Source: Cognatiyoonia koreensis
Lineage (GTDB): Bacteria; Pseudomonadota; Alphaproteobacteria; Rhodobacterales; Rhodobacteraceae
DNA length: 64,000 bases
Assembly: GCF_900109295.1 (NCBI RefSeq)
Contig: NZ_FOIZ01000001.1
Coordinates: forward strand, 2,108,001 to 2,172,000
Direction of reading: 5' to 3'
Part shown: piece after piece, positions 15,570 to 25,625 of the stretch
Layout of the letters: every line of letters starts with the position of its first letter
Numbering within the stretch: the stretch's first letter is position 1
Translations under genes and position numbers: made by a program
The notes under the pieces: model-generated
What the model was told of the DNA's origin: nothing
Seen by the model: only the letters and a program-made list of their open reading frames with translations
Database searches by the model: none

Positions 15570-17468
15570 ATGCTCTCTTCTTCTCAACAACTTAAAGCCG
15601 TTTCCGCATTGATCCTGTCTAGTCTGACGCAGGCGGGGGCTGACTTTGACAGTCACGATCTGGCATCCTTCAAGGAGCGATTTGACGAACATTTTCCCAA
15701 TCTCTTTAAGTTGTTCACAGCACTGTACGGAGATCGAGAAGATTGCGTTGAGCGGCTTATCAATCTCATCACTGTGGCACTCAATTCATGGCAAGACCGC
15801 CCTGACGCATTGAAAGAGCTTGACCGCGCGCGTGAGGCCACACCGAACTGGTTTCAATCCAACAAGATGATTGGTGCATTCTGTTACGTAGACCGTTTCG
15901 CGGGCGATCTGCGCAAACTGCAGGATCACGTACCCTATCTGAAAGAGCTTGGTGTGACGTATCTTCACCTGATGCCGTTCTTTGACTGCCCGAAGGAACG
16001 CTCTGACGGTGGCTATGCGGTTTCCAGCTATCGCGACGTCCGTTCGGATTTGGGAACGATGGAAGATGTCCGCGCGTTGGCGGACCTTCTGCGCGAGAAT
16101 GGTATCTCTCTTGTCGCTGATTTCGTCTTCAACCACACCTCTAACGAGCATGAATGGGCTAAGAAGGCGGCTGCCGGAGACCCTGAATTTTCTGACTACT
16201 ACTGGATTTTCGACGACAGGCGGATGCCGGATGCGTTTGAACGTACGGTGCGCGAGGTGTTTCCAGATGACCACCCGGGCGCTTTCATTCAACTGCCTGA
16301 TGGGCGTTGGATCTGGTCGACGTTTCACTCGTTTCAGTGGGATTTGAACTATTCAAACCCGGCTGTGTTCAACGCCATGGCAGGCGAGATGTTAGCTTTG
16401 GCCAATCAGGGCGTCGACCTGATCCGCATGGATGCGGTCGCCTTCATCTGGAAGCGACTTGGCACCACGTGTGAGAGCCAGCCAGAGGCGCACCTTCTGC
16501 TTCAGGCGTTCAACAGCGTCTGCCGCATCGCCGCGCCATCGTTGTTGTTCAAATCAGAAGCGATCGTTCACCCTGACGAGGTTGTGTCTTATATCGACCC
16601 GCACGAGTGCCAAATCTCATATAACCCGCTGTTGATGGCCCTGAGTTGGGAAGCGCTTGCCACACGCAATGTGGCATTGCTAGATCAAGCGATCACGATG
16701 CGGCAAGCCCTCGACCCCAACTGTGCTTGGGTCAACTACGTGCGCAGTCACGACGATATTGGATGGACCTTTGCGGATGAAGACGCGGCCGAGCTTGGCA
16801 TTTTGGGCTTTGACCATCGGCGTTTCTTGAACGCGTTTTATTCCAACCAGTTCGAGGGCAGCTTCGCGCGTGGCGTTCCGTTTCAGTTCAACCCCAAGAC
16901 CGGCGATTGCCGCGTGTGCGGGACCACCGCCGCCCTCACAGGGGTTGAGGCAGGGGATGCGGGCGGTATCGACCGTTTTATGCTTTTATACGGGATTGCG
17001 TTTTCCGCTGGCGGCATTCCTCTTTTGTCATTGGGTGACGAGGTCGGTCAGCTCAATGACCATTCCTATCTCGACCATCCCAGCCGCGCGAGCGACTCGC
17101 GTTGGGTCGGGCGACCTTTTAGGCCGGATGACCTTTACGACCAGCGCCATGACCCGAACACGACAGCAGGCCAGATATTTGCAGGCATGCAGCGTTTGAT
17201 TGCTGCGCGCAAATCCGCCCCGGGCCTGGCTGGCAACGCCATCGCGCCATTCCCGACAGGCAACACCCACGTGCTCGGTTACACACGCAGCACCGACGAC
17301 CAGACAATTCATGTGCTCGCCAATTTTGCTGATGATCCGCAGGACATCTTAGCACAGCATTTCATCGCTACCCCACCACGGATGACCGACTTAATCACCG
17401 GCGAGGCATTTCATGTCCGCACAGGGATCACATTGCCGGCACACCGAATTCTTTGGCTGTCTTCGTAA
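15570..17468 (+). CDS. ams: Amylosucrase (GH13)
   Basis: A 632-residue GH13 enzyme, the same size as Neisseria polysaccharea amylosucrase. Diagnostic stretches are LHLMPFFDCP, VADFVFNHTSNEHEWA, LIRMDAVAFIWKRLGT (nucleophile Asp), LFKSEAIVHPDEVV (acid/base Glu), VNYVRSHDDIGWTFADED (transition-state Asp) and FARGVPFQFNPKTGDCRVCG. The N-terminal helical domain (about residues 1-95) is also present. The enzyme moves the glucosyl unit of sucrose onto an alpha-1,4-glucan and releases fructose. No signal peptide is seen, so it acts on intracellular sucrose. It is followed 78 bases later by an alpha-glucosidase and converges on the glycogen operon. Sucrose hydrolase is the main alternative. Confidence 0.9.
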   Translation: MLSSSQQLKAVSALILSSLTQAGADFDSHDLASFKERFDEHFPNLFKLFTALYGDREDCVERLINLITVALNSWQDRPDALKELDRAREATPNWFQSNKMIGAFCYVDRFAGDLRKLQDHVPYLKELGVTYLHLMPFFDCPKERSDGGYAVSSYRDVRSDLGTMEDVRALADLLRENGISLVADFVFNHTSNEHEWAKKAAAGDPEFSDYYWIFDDRRMPDAFERTVREVFPDDHPGAFIQLPDGRWIWSTFHSFQWDLNYSNPAVFNAMAGEMLALANQGVDLIRMDAVAFIWKRLGTTCESQPEAHLLLQAFNSVCRIAAPSLLFKSEAIVHPDEVVSYIDPHECQISYNPLLMALSWEALATRNVALLDQAITMRQALDPNCAWVNYVRSHDDIGWTFADEDAAELGILGFDHRRFLNAFYSNQFEGSFARGVPFQFNPKTGDCRVCGTTAALTGVEAGDAGGIDRFMLLYGIAFSAGGIPLLSLGDEVGQLNDHSYLDHPSRASDSRWVGRPFRPDDLYDQRHDPNTTAGQIFAGMQRLIAARKSAPGLAGNAIAPFPTGNTHVLGYTRSTDDQTIHVLANFADDPQDILAQHFIATPPRMTDLITGEAFHVRTGITLPAHRILWLSS

Positions 17469-17546
17469 AATTTCAGGTTTACTTTCAATGCCAGTCACAT
17501 CAAGGGCATGACCGTAAGCATGTATCCAAAGGCGGAGCGAATACTT

Positions 17547-19154
17547 ATGCAAGAATGGTGGCGGAGTGCGGTGATCTATCAGGTCTATCCGCGGTCATAT
17601 CAAGATAGTACCGGCAATGGTGTGGGCGATCTTGCAGGCATCACGCAGCGGCTTGACCATATTGCGGGTCTTGGGGTGGATTGTATTTGGCTGTCGCCAA
17701 TCTTCGCGTCACCGCAAGCTGACATGGGATACGATGTCTCGGACTACCTCGCCGTTGATCCGCTGTTTGGCGGTCTGGCCGCGTTTGACGCCCTGATCGA
17801 GGGTGCCCATGCGCGCGGTTTGAAAGTGATCGTCGACCAAGTCTTGTCACATACCTCTGACCAGCACGACTGGTTCAAGAAATCCCGCGTCAGCCGAGAC
17901 AACGACAAAGCCGATTGGTATGTTTGGGCCGACCCCCAACCCGATGGATCGCCCCCTACCAACTGGCACAGTCATTTCGGTGGCCCCGCTTGGGAGTTTG
18001 ATCCGCAGCGGGGGCAATACTACCTGCACAACTTCCTCAGCTCCCAACCTGATCTGAACTTCCATAACCCCGATGTCGTCGACGCGATCCTCGAAACCTG
18101 CAAGTTCTGGCTAGACCGCGGCCTGGACGGTTTCCGACTCGACACGGTGAACTACTATTTCCACGACCAAGAGCTGCGTTCCAACCCGCCAGCTCAGGCT
18201 GCGCCGCAGGTGATGGCGACGGACCTCTATGGAATGCAGAACAATATCTACAATAAGACCCGGCCCGAAAATATAGCGTTTCTGGAGCGTCTGCGGGCGC
18301 TGACGGATCAGTATGACGATATCATGATGGTGGGCGAAGTCGGCGAAATGGGCCGCCGCTCAATCGAGATCATGGGCGAGTACACTGAAGGGCGAGAGCG
18401 CCTGCACATGGCCTACAGCTTCGCCATGTTGGGCCCTGACTTCAACGCGGAGCATTTCCGCAACTGTATTGAAGGATTCCAATCCGGCGCGCCCGACGGG
18501 CATCCATACTGGTCCTTCAGCAACCATGATGTGCCTCGTCAGGTCACACGCTGGGCTGAGCATTCGGTCTCCGAAGACAGCATCGCCCGCTTGGCCTGCG
18601 CGATGCTGATGTCGTTCGAGGGCACCATTGGCATCTATCAAGGCGAAGAGCTGGGCCAGACCGAAACAGAGCTGGAGTTTGAAGAACTGACCGATCCGCC
18701 AGCGATCCGCTACTGGCCTGCTGTGAAAGGCCGCGATGGGTGCCGCACGCCAATGGTTTGGGAAAAGGACGCTCTGAATGCAGGATTTTCGACCGCGCAG
18801 CCTTGGCTGCCGGTTAAGCCCCCGCAGGCTGCCCGCGCGGTGGACCAGCAAGGCGATGGAAGCATCATGGCCTACTACAAAGAGATGATCGCGTATCGCA
18901 AGAACAGCCCGGCTTTGTCGCGAGGCAAGACGACCTTCATTTCCTTGCCCGAACCTCTTCTCGCCTTCACCCGCCAAAGCGACGAGCAAACGCTGACCTG
19001 CATATTCAACTTGTCCAAAAACGTGCACACTGTGCCGCTGAAGAATGCGGCGGAAATCGCGTTGGGCAAGGCGTCGTCAATAACGGACGGTGTGCTGACC
19101 CTTGAAGGCAATGGGTTTGCCTACTTAACCCATGGCGCGGACATTCCCCTGTAG
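17547..19154 (+). CDS. Alpha-glucosidase (GH13, oligo-1,6-glucosidase-like)
   Basis: A 535-residue GH13 enzyme: WWRSAVIYQVYPRSYQD at the N-terminus, LDHIAGLGVDCIWLSPIF, the DQVLSHTSDQH region, GFRLDTVNYYF (nucleophile Asp), MMVGEVGEMG (acid/base Glu) and WSFSNHDVPR (third Asp). It cleaves alpha-glucosidic bonds in short oligosaccharides such as maltose, isomaltose or sucrose, in the cytoplasm. GGAG about ten bases upstream favours the start at 17547; earlier in-frame ATGs are at 17508 and 17520. Together with amylosucrase it forms a two-gene sucrose/glucan unit. Its stop lies 13 bases from the stop of the convergent pgm. Confidence 0.88.
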   Translation: MQEWWRSAVIYQVYPRSYQDSTGNGVGDLAGITQRLDHIAGLGVDCIWLSPIFASPQADMGYDVSDYLAVDPLFGGLAAFDALIEGAHARGLKVIVDQVLSHTSDQHDWFKKSRVSRDNDKADWYVWADPQPDGSPPTNWHSHFGGPAWEFDPQRGQYYLHNFLSSQPDLNFHNPDVVDAILETCKFWLDRGLDGFRLDTVNYYFHDQELRSNPPAQAAPQVMATDLYGMQNNIYNKTRPENIAFLERLRALTDQYDDIMMVGEVGEMGRRSIEIMGEYTEGRERLHMAYSFAMLGPDFNAEHFRNCIEGFQSGAPDGHPYWSFSNHDVPRQVTRWAEHSVSEDSIARLACAMLMSFEGTIGIYQGEELGQTETELEFEELTDPPAIRYWPAVKGRDGCRTPMVWEKDALNAGFSTAQPWLPVKPPQAARAVDQQGDGSIMAYYKEMIAYRKNSPALSRGKTTFISLPEPLLAFTRQSDEQTLTCIFNLSKNVHTVPLKNAAEIALGKASSITDGVLTLEGNGFAYLTHGADIPL

Positions 19155-19167
19155 CGACGTCATACGC

Positions 19168-20799
19168 TTAGGTAATGACGTCCGGCGCGGTGCGACCGGT
19201 GATCGCCGTGAGGTCCGAAACCGTGAGCGCGGCCTCGCGCACGTCTGCAAGCATATGTTCAGGCTCTTCTTGCAAGCGGCCCGGATCGGTCTCCAGTTGC
19301 TCAAGGTAAAGCCTGACGGTCGCGCCTTGAGTCCCCGTCCCCGAGAGCCTGAACACGGCACGCGCACCGCCTTCGAAGGCGATACGAATGCCTTGGCCTG
19401 TGGACTTCGATCCATCCACCGGATCCAGATAGGCAAACTCATCCGCCGCTTCGACGGTCAAGCCGCCAATGGTGACCCCGGCAACGCTGTTGAGCTTGGC
19501 GCGCAGCCCATCCATCATTGCCTCGGCCTTGCCGCTATCCACATCCTCGTAGTCAAAGCGCGAATAATAGCAACGGCCATGAGCCTGCCACAGGTCAGCC
19601 ATCAGCTCGGACACTGATTTGCCGGTTTCTGCCAATATGTTCAGCCATAACAAGACGGCCCAAAGCCCATCCTTTTCGCGCACATGATCCGATCCGGTTC
19701 CGGCGCTTTCTTCCCCGCACAAGGTGACCTTGCCCGCGTCCAGCAGATTGCCAAAGAATTTCCATCCGGTGGGCGTCTCGTAGCATCCGATACCAAGACT
19801 TTCAGCCACGCGATCAACTGCGCGCGAGGTTGGCATGGAGCGTGCGACCCCTGAGAGCCCGCCACGATAGCCGGGGGCCAAATGTGCATGCGCGGTCAAA
19901 AGCGCAAGGCTATCGGAAGGCGTGACATACGCACCGCGCCCCACGATCATGTTTCGGTCACCATCGCCGTCCGACGCCGCCCCAAAATCCGGTGCATCAG
20001 CGCCATACATCTTGTCCATCAGGACCTTGGCCCAGATAGGGTTCGGATCCGGGTGGCCCTTGCCAAAATCAGGGCTGGGCTCGCCATTGATTACGGTGCC
20101 CTTGGGTGCGCCGAGCATGTCCTCGAGAATTGTGTGGGCATAGGGTCCGGTGACCGCATGCATTGCGTCAAAGCACATAGTGAAGCCGCCAGCGAAGAGG
20201 TTCCGGACTTTCGGGAAATCCACGATGGTCTGCATCAGCTCAGCATAATCGGCGACCGGATCGACGATCTCGATCACCATGTCCTCGAGCTTGTGCATGC
20301 CAAGCTGCGCTAGATCAATATCTCCCGCCGCAGCAATCTTGTAGAAAGCGAGTGTTTTAGTACGCTCAAAGATCTTGTCCGTGACGGCCTCTGTCGCCGG
20401 GCCCCCATTCGGACCGTTATATTTCAGACCAAAATCGGCATCGGGGCCGCCGGGATTATGGCTGGCTGACAAGATCAGCCCACCATCTGCTTTTTTCAGC
20501 CGAATAAGATGGGACGCCGCAGGCGTTGATAAAATCCCGCCTTGTCCCACGATACATTTGGCCGCGCTGTTCGCACAGGCCATGCGCAGGATGATCTGGA
20601 TCGCTGCATCATTGAAAAACCGCCCGTCGCCACCAATGACGAGGGTCTTACCCTCTACGCCGCCGATCCCGTCGAAGATCGACTGCACGTAGTTCTCAAG
20701 GAAGTGAGGTCGCCTGAACACAGCCGTCTTCTTTCGAAGCCCGCTGGTTCCCGGCTTTTGCCCTTCGATCGGAGTGGTCCGCACGTTCTGGATCGGCAT
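19168..20799 (-). CDS. pgm: Phosphoglucomutase (alpha-D-glucose phosphate-specific)
   Basis: A 543-residue phosphohexomutase. GTSGLRKK lies at the N-terminus, the active-site phosphoserine in LSASHNPGGPDADFG, the metal-binding loop ASDGDGDRNMIVG, the sugar-binding GEESAGTGSDHVREKDG and the C-terminal phosphate loop FRLSGTGTQGA. It interconverts glucose 6-phosphate and glucose 1-phosphate and so feeds GlgC. GGGAGG seven bases before the ATG is a strong ribosome site. It is the last gene of the glgB-glgC-glgA-glgX-pgm operon, 29 bases after glgX. Confidence 0.93.
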   Translation of the reverse strand: MPIQNVRTTPIEGQKPGTSGLRKKTAVFRRPHFLENYVQSIFDGIGGVEGKTLVIGGDGRFFNDAAIQIILRMACANSAAKCIVGQGGILSTPAASHLIRLKKADGGLILSASHNPGGPDADFGLKYNGPNGGPATEAVTDKIFERTKTLAFYKIAAAGDIDLAQLGMHKLEDMVIEIVDPVADYAELMQTIVDFPKVRNLFAGGFTMCFDAMHAVTGPYAHTILEDMLGAPKGTVINGEPSPDFGKGHPDPNPIWAKVLMDKMYGADAPDFGAASDGDGDRNMIVGRGAYVTPSDSLALLTAHAHLAPGYRGGLSGVARSMPTSRAVDRVAESLGIGCYETPTGWKFFGNLLDAGKVTLCGEESAGTGSDHVREKDGLWAVLLWLNILAETGKSVSELMADLWQAHGRCYYSRFDYEDVDSGKAEAMMDGLRAKLNSVAGVTIGGLTVEAADEFAYLDPVDGSKSTGQGIRIAFEGGARAVFRLSGTGTQGATVRLYLEQLETDPGRLQEEPEHMLADVREAALTVSDLTAITGRTAPDVIT

Positions 20800-20828
20800 C
20801 TGTCTTCCTCCCTAGTTTTCCTCTTCAA

Positions 20829-22913
20829 TCACCTATCAGAGGTTTCGTGTGAAAAGACGACTACGCTGTCGGCTGCCACGGTCATGCCAGGTATAACCTT
20901 GATCGCGTCCTCCTGACTGGTATCGAAGCGACGCACCCAGACGTCGCCCTGTGGCAACTCCGGCGGTGCGATCTCAACCGCCTCCCCACGGTTGAGCACA
21001 ACCAGCAGTGCCCCTTCGCGTTTGACGTACTCTGGCGAGCCCGACGCCATGCGCATTTCAACCACCAAGGTATCAAGGTCTGGATTATCCCAGTCCTCCT
21101 GCTGCATTGCCACCCCATCGGCACGACGCCAGAACAAATCAGGTTCCCCGTCAATCTGCCGCTGGCGAGAATGCAAAAAACGGGTCTGTCGCAACAGCGG
21201 GTGCATTTTGCGAAACGCAATCGCCTGTTGGCAGAAGGTGAAAAATGGATCTTCCTCCTCGGGCCAGTTGACCCAGCCGATTTCATTGTCCTGACAATAG
21301 GCGTTGTTGTTGCCGCCTTGAGAATTGCTGATCTCGTCGCCCGCCAGTATCATCGGCGTGCCTTGCGACAGCATCAGCGTGGCGATCATATTGCGTTTGC
21401 GCCGTAAACGGGCGGATTTGATGGCCGGAACATCGGTTGGCCCCTCTACCCCCATATTGTCGGAATGGTTGTTGGAGTGGCCATCACGGTTGTTCTCGCC
21501 ATTGGCCAGATTGTGTTTCTGATTGTAGCTGACAGTGTCGTGCAACGTGAAGCCGTCGTGGGCTGTCAGGAAATTCAGTGAAGAGGTTGCCGCTCGACCG
21601 TCATGGTCGAAATAGGGTGCGGAGCCCACAAGGCGTTCGGCCACATCGCGGACCTTTCCTGCGTCGCCGCGCCAGAACTCGCGAACGTTGTCGCGGTATT
21701 TGTCGTTCCATTCCGCAAACGGCGACGGGTATGCGCCCAACTGGTAGCCGCCGGGTCCGATATCCCACGGTTCGGCGATCAGCTTGATCTGATTAAGGAC
21801 CGGGTCCTGCCCGACGGCGCGAAAGAATGGCCCGTCGCGTTCAAAGCCTCGTGCGGTCCGCCCAAGCGCCGAGCACAAATCGAACCGGAACCCGTCCACA
21901 TGCATGACCTCCACCCAGTAGCGCAGGCTGTCCATGACCAGCCGGATCACGAACGGATTTTCAAAGTCGAGCGTATTCCCGCAGCCGGCATCATCGATGT
22001 AGTAGCGCGGGTTGTCGGCCAAACGGTAATAGCTGGCGTTATCGAGCCCACGAAACATCAAGGTCGGTCCCAACTCCGAGCCCTCTGCAGTGTGGTTATA
22101 CACCACGTCGAGGATCACCTCGATGCCCGCGGAGTGGAAGCGGCGCACCATTTGCTGGAACTCTGCGATGTCGCTGCCTTGCATATAACGCGGATCGGGC
22201 GCGAAAAACCCGTAAGTCATGTAGCCCCAATAGTTCGTCAGGCCCCGGTCAAGCAGGAACTTCTCGTTCAGAAAAGCCTGAACCGGCAATAGCTCTACCG
22301 CCGTCACGCCCAACGTGTTCAAATGCTCCAGAATTGGGTCGGAGGCCATCGCAAGATACGTACCCGGGTTCGGAATATCGCGCCGCCCGGCCGTCAGCCC
22401 TTTGACGTGCGCTTCGTAGATTACGGAGCTTTCCAGCGCATGGCGCGGCTCTGCCGCATTTTCCCAATTGAAGGACGGATCAACGACGACGCAGCGCGGC
22501 ATGTAAGGCGCGCTGTCAGTCTTGTCTAAGCTGAGGTCCTTGTCCTTGTGGTCGTTTTGATAACCAAACAGCGCGTCATTCCATTTCGGGTGCCCTGTCA
22601 GATGCTTGGCATAAGGGTCGATCAACAGTTTGTAGGGGTTAAAGCGGTGCCCTTCATGCGGCTCATAAGGGCCGTCCATTCGCACGCCATATTGCTGGCC
22701 AGCCTTCATACCCGGGAAATAGCCATGCCAGACGTGGCCTTCCCGCTCCGGCAACGTGATGATCTGGTTTTCGTTGCCTTCTTCATCAAAGAGGCACAGC
22801 ATCACCTTGGTGGCGTGCCGGGAAAAAACGGCGAAGTTCACGCCTTCAGGGTCCAGGGTGGCCCCCAACGGCGTGGGGCGTCCCGGGCGCGTCTCAAATG
22901 GACCCACGTTCAC
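20829..22913 (-). CDS. glgX: Glycogen debranching enzyme GlgX
   Basis: A 694-residue GH13 isoamylase-type enzyme with an N-terminal carbohydrate-binding (CBM48-like) domain (ATLDPEGVNFAVFSRHATKV) and a catalytic barrel: ILDVVYNHTAEGSE, VDGFRFDLCSALGR (nucleophile Asp), KLIAEPWDIGPGGYQLG (acid/base Glu), FLTAHDGFTLHD. It cuts alpha-1,6 branches of short-branched glycogen after phosphorylase action. The start is a GTG at 22913 that overlaps the glgA stop (GTGA), which implies translational coupling. Confidence 0.93.
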   Translation of the reverse strand: MNVGPFETRPGRPTPLGATLDPEGVNFAVFSRHATKVMLCLFDEEGNENQIITLPEREGHVWHGYFPGMKAGQQYGVRMDGPYEPHEGHRFNPYKLLIDPYAKHLTGHPKWNDALFGYQNDHKDKDLSLDKTDSAPYMPRCVVVDPSFNWENAAEPRHALESSVIYEAHVKGLTAGRRDIPNPGTYLAMASDPILEHLNTLGVTAVELLPVQAFLNEKFLLDRGLTNYWGYMTYGFFAPDPRYMQGSDIAEFQQMVRRFHSAGIEVILDVVYNHTAEGSELGPTLMFRGLDNASYYRLADNPRYYIDDAGCGNTLDFENPFVIRLVMDSLRYWVEVMHVDGFRFDLCSALGRTARGFERDGPFFRAVGQDPVLNQIKLIAEPWDIGPGGYQLGAYPSPFAEWNDKYRDNVREFWRGDAGKVRDVAERLVGSAPYFDHDGRAATSSLNFLTAHDGFTLHDTVSYNQKHNLANGENNRDGHSNNHSDNMGVEGPTDVPAIKSARLRRKRNMIATLMLSQGTPMILAGDEISNSQGGNNNAYCQDNEIGWVNWPEEEDPFFTFCQQAIAFRKMHPLLRQTRFLHSRQRQIDGEPDLFWRRADGVAMQQEDWDNPDLDTLVVEMRMASGSPEYVKREGALLVVLNRGEAVEIAPPELPQGDVWVRRFDTSQEDAIKVIPGMTVAADSVVVFSHETSDR

Positions 22914-24340
22914 CCGCGTGCCGCAATCAAGTTTGTGTAGATGTCATTGTATGCAGCGGCCGACGTCTCCCAGCCGACAGGCTGCTTCATCGCGTTGCGC
23001 TGCATTGCTTTCCAAGTCTTGCTGTCATTGAACAGATCCATAAGTCGGACAAAGGCATTTGCCAAGGACTGGGCGGTAATGGGAAAGAACTGAATGCCGG
23101 TCGCAACACCGCGCGCCAAAGCCGCGGGGGACGCATTGATAACGGTGTCCGCGAGGCCGCCGGTCAAAGCCACCAGTGGCAGCGTCCCGTAGCGCAGTCC
23201 GTAAAGCTGCGTCAGCCCGCAGGGCTCAAATCGTGATGGCACCAATATAACATCACCTCCGGCCATCATCCGATGCGACAGGGCCTCGTCATAGCCGATT
23301 TTCACGGAGAGATTTTCGTGACGGTCCGCTGCCTCCAACAGGGCGATCTCGAGTTTCGGATCACCTGAGCCCAGAAGCGCCAGTTGTCCGCCATGCTCCA
23401 AAAGCGCGGGCAACGCGTCGAGCAGTAGATCAATGCCTTTCTGCTCCGTGAGGCGTGACACCAGCACGCATAGTGGGCCGTCCGCCGGGCCAAGTCCGAA
23501 GGTTTTGCGCAGGGCCCTTTTGTTGGCGGCCTTGCCCGTAGGCGATTTATAGGGGGTAATGTTGGGGTCGGTTGCCGGGTTCCACGTATCAAGATCGATC
23601 CCGTTCACGATGCCTGAAAGGTCAGCTTGCCGCGCCCGCAATATCCCATCCATACCGATTCCGAACTCAGGCGTCAGCAATTCCTCGGCATAGGTCTGCG
23701 AGACAGTGTTGATCTTCGCTGCTCCCACAAGTCCCGCCTTGAGCGCAGAAATCTGACCCCAGAATTCGAAATTCTCTGACGTGAACCGCGCGGGATCAAG
23801 GCCAAGGGCGTGCAACGCGCCCGCATCTGTGTTGCCGTGAAAGGCGATGTTGTGGATCGTGAAAACAAAAGGCGTCGTGACGCCAAGCGCGTGCATGTAT
23901 TCAGGCGTCAGCCCCGCCTGCCAATCGTGCCCGTGCACGATGTCAGGCGTCCAGCCATCCACGCCCTCAGCAGCGATCATCGCCCCGACCTTGCACAATG
24001 CGGCGAACCGCTCGGCATTGTCAGGCCAGTCTGCGCCGGTCGCATCGCCATAAATCGCGCCGTCGCGATCATAAAGATGGGGGGCATCGAGGATCAGCAG
24101 ATCAATGCCCGCAACCTTACACGCCAGTAGCTTGGCCGATCCACCAAACAGGTTTCTATACCGCGCCACGACTTTAGGTTTTCCAATCTGGCGCATCACC
24201 GTGCGATATCCCGGAAGCAGTACCCGGACAGCGACTCCGTGCTGTGCCAACGCGCCGGGTAATGCCCCGGCTACGTCCGCGAGCCCGCCGGTTTTCACCA
24301 GCGGAGCGCATTCAGAGACGACGAAAAGCGTGTTGGTCAT
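22910..24340 (-). CDS. glgA: Glycogen synthase
   Basis: A 476-residue GT5 enzyme, the usual GlgA length. The ADP-glucose-binding motif [13 protein letters not shown] begins at residue 16 (Lys16), [12 protein letters not shown] and [16 protein letters not shown] follow, and the C-terminal [21 protein letters not shown] supplies the second nucleotide-sugar site. It elongates alpha-1,4-glucan from ADP-glucose. The start at 24340 overlaps the glgC stop (ATGA). The longer open frame upstream would read into glgC and is not needed. Confidence 0.95.
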   Translation of the reverse strand: MTNTLFVVSECAPLVKTGGLADVAGALPGALAQHGVAVRVLLPGYRTVMRQIGKPKVVARYRNLFGGSAKLLACKVAGIDLLILDAPHLYDRDGAIYGDATGADWPDNAERFAALCKVGAMIAAEGVDGWTPDIVHGHDWQAGLTPEYMHALGVTTPFVFTIHNIAFHGNTDAGALHALGLDPARFTSENFEFWGQISALKAGLVGAAKINTVSQTYAEELLTPEFGIGMDGILRARQADLSGIVNGIDLDTWNPATDPNITPYKSPTGKAANKRALRKTFGLGPADGPLCVLVSRLTEQKGIDLLLDALPALLEHGGQLALLGSGDPKLEIALLEAADRHENLSVKIGYDEALSHRMMAGGDVILVPSRFEPCGLTQLYGLRYGTLPLVALTGGLADTVINASPAALARGVATGIQFFPITAQSLANAFVRLMDLFNDSKTWKAMQRNAMKQPVGWETSAAAYNDIYTNLIAARG

Positions 24341-25593
24341 AAGGCAGCGGCCCGTTTGTCCAGCATGGCTTGGGTGATCAAGGTGATGCCGCGTTCGGTG
24401 ACGCGAAACCATTTCGCGTCTTCTGCGGGATCCTCTCCCACGACGAGGCCCGCGGGGATGACGACCCCGCTATCGACCACAACCTGCCGCAATCTCGCAG
24501 AACGATGGACGACAACGTTCGGCAACACGACGGCATGATCCAGCACCGCGTAGGAATTGGTATGTACGTTGGTGAACAAGACCGAATTGCGCACCTCGGT
24601 GCCAGAGATAATGCAACCGCCTGACACCATCGACGAAATCGCCATGCCGCGCCGATCGCGCTCGTCATGGATAAATTTCGCCGGAGGGACGCTTTCGTTA
24701 TAGGTCCAGATGGGCCAGCTCTGGTCCCAAAGATCCAACTCGGGCGTGAAATTGGTCAGATCAACATGGGCTTCCCAGAAGGCGTCAACAGTGCCCACGT
24801 CTTTCCAATAGGCAGGGGCCCCGTCAGAGCGCACGCAGCTTTCGTCGAACCGATGCGCCATGGCCTTGCCATTCTTAACGATGCTTGGGATCAGGTCATT
24901 GCCGAAGTCGTTGGATGAGTCCGGGTCTTCGGCGTCCTTGATCAGCAGATCGCGTAGGAACGCCCAGTTGAAGACATATATGCCCATGGAAGCGAGGGCT
25001 TTATCTGGGTCCTCCGGCGTGCCGGGCGGGTCAGCGGGCTTTTCGAGAAAGCTCGTGATGCGTCCAGCGTTGTCGGTGTCCATGACGCCAAAGGCCGTGG
25101 CCTCCATCCGGGGAACGGTGAGGCATCCGACGGTCACATCCGCGCCGGTGTCTACGTGCTGGCGCAGCATGATCTCGTAGTCCATTTTGTAGATGTGGTC
25201 GCCAGCAAGAATAACCACATAATCCACGTTGTAGCTATCGACGATGTCGATGTTCTGGGTCACTGCATCCGCAGTTCCCTTGTACCAGCTTTCATTGCCG
25301 CCACGCTGTGATGCAGGCAGCACATCAAGAAACTCGTTGCGCTCTGCGCGAAAGAAGTTCCATCCTCGCTGCGTATGCCGGATCAAACTGTGGGCCTTGT
25401 ATTGGGTGGCGACGGCGATCTTGCGGATGCCGGAATTGACAGCGTTGGATAACGCAAAATCGATGATCCGGGCCTTGCCGCCGAACGGCACGGCGGGTTT
25501 GACCCGACGGTCCGTCAGCTCTTTGAGCCGGCTTCCACGCCCCCCCGCAAGAACGAATGCCATGGACCTTTGTGTGATACGCTTTGTCGGCAT
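24337..25593 (-). CDS. glgC: Glucose-1-phosphate adenylyltransferase
   Basis: A 418-residue ADP-glucose pyrophosphorylase. [20 protein letters not shown] is the nucleotide-binding and allosteric N-terminus, [11 protein letters not shown] and [16 protein letters not shown] the catalytic part, and the C-terminal half has the left-handed beta-helix hexads ([15 protein letters not shown]). It makes ADP-glucose from ATP and glucose 1-phosphate, the committed and allosterically controlled step of glycogen synthesis. Second gene of the operon, 32 bases after glgB. Confidence 0.95.
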   Translation of the reverse strand: MPTKRITQRSMAFVLAGGRGSRLKELTDRRVKPAVPFGGKARIIDFALSNAVNSGIRKIAVATQYKAHSLIRHTQRGWNFFRAERNEFLDVLPASQRGGNESWYKGTADAVTQNIDIVDSYNVDYVVILAGDHIYKMDYEIMLRQHVDTGADVTVGCLTVPRMEATAFGVMDTDNAGRITSFLEKPADPPGTPEDPDKALASMGIYVFNWAFLRDLLIKDAEDPDSSNDFGNDLIPSIVKNGKAMAHRFDESCVRSDGAPAYWKDVGTVDAFWEAHVDLTNFTPELDLWDQSWPIWTYNESVPPAKFIHDERDRRGMAISSMVSGGCIISGTEVRNSVLFTNVHTNSYAVLDHAVVLPNVVVHRSARLRQVVVDSGVVIPAGLVVGEDPAEDAKWFRVTERGITLITQAMLDKRAAAL

Positions 25594-25625
25594 GTCGTCA
25601 TCCCCTGATGTTGTTATATTTGAGC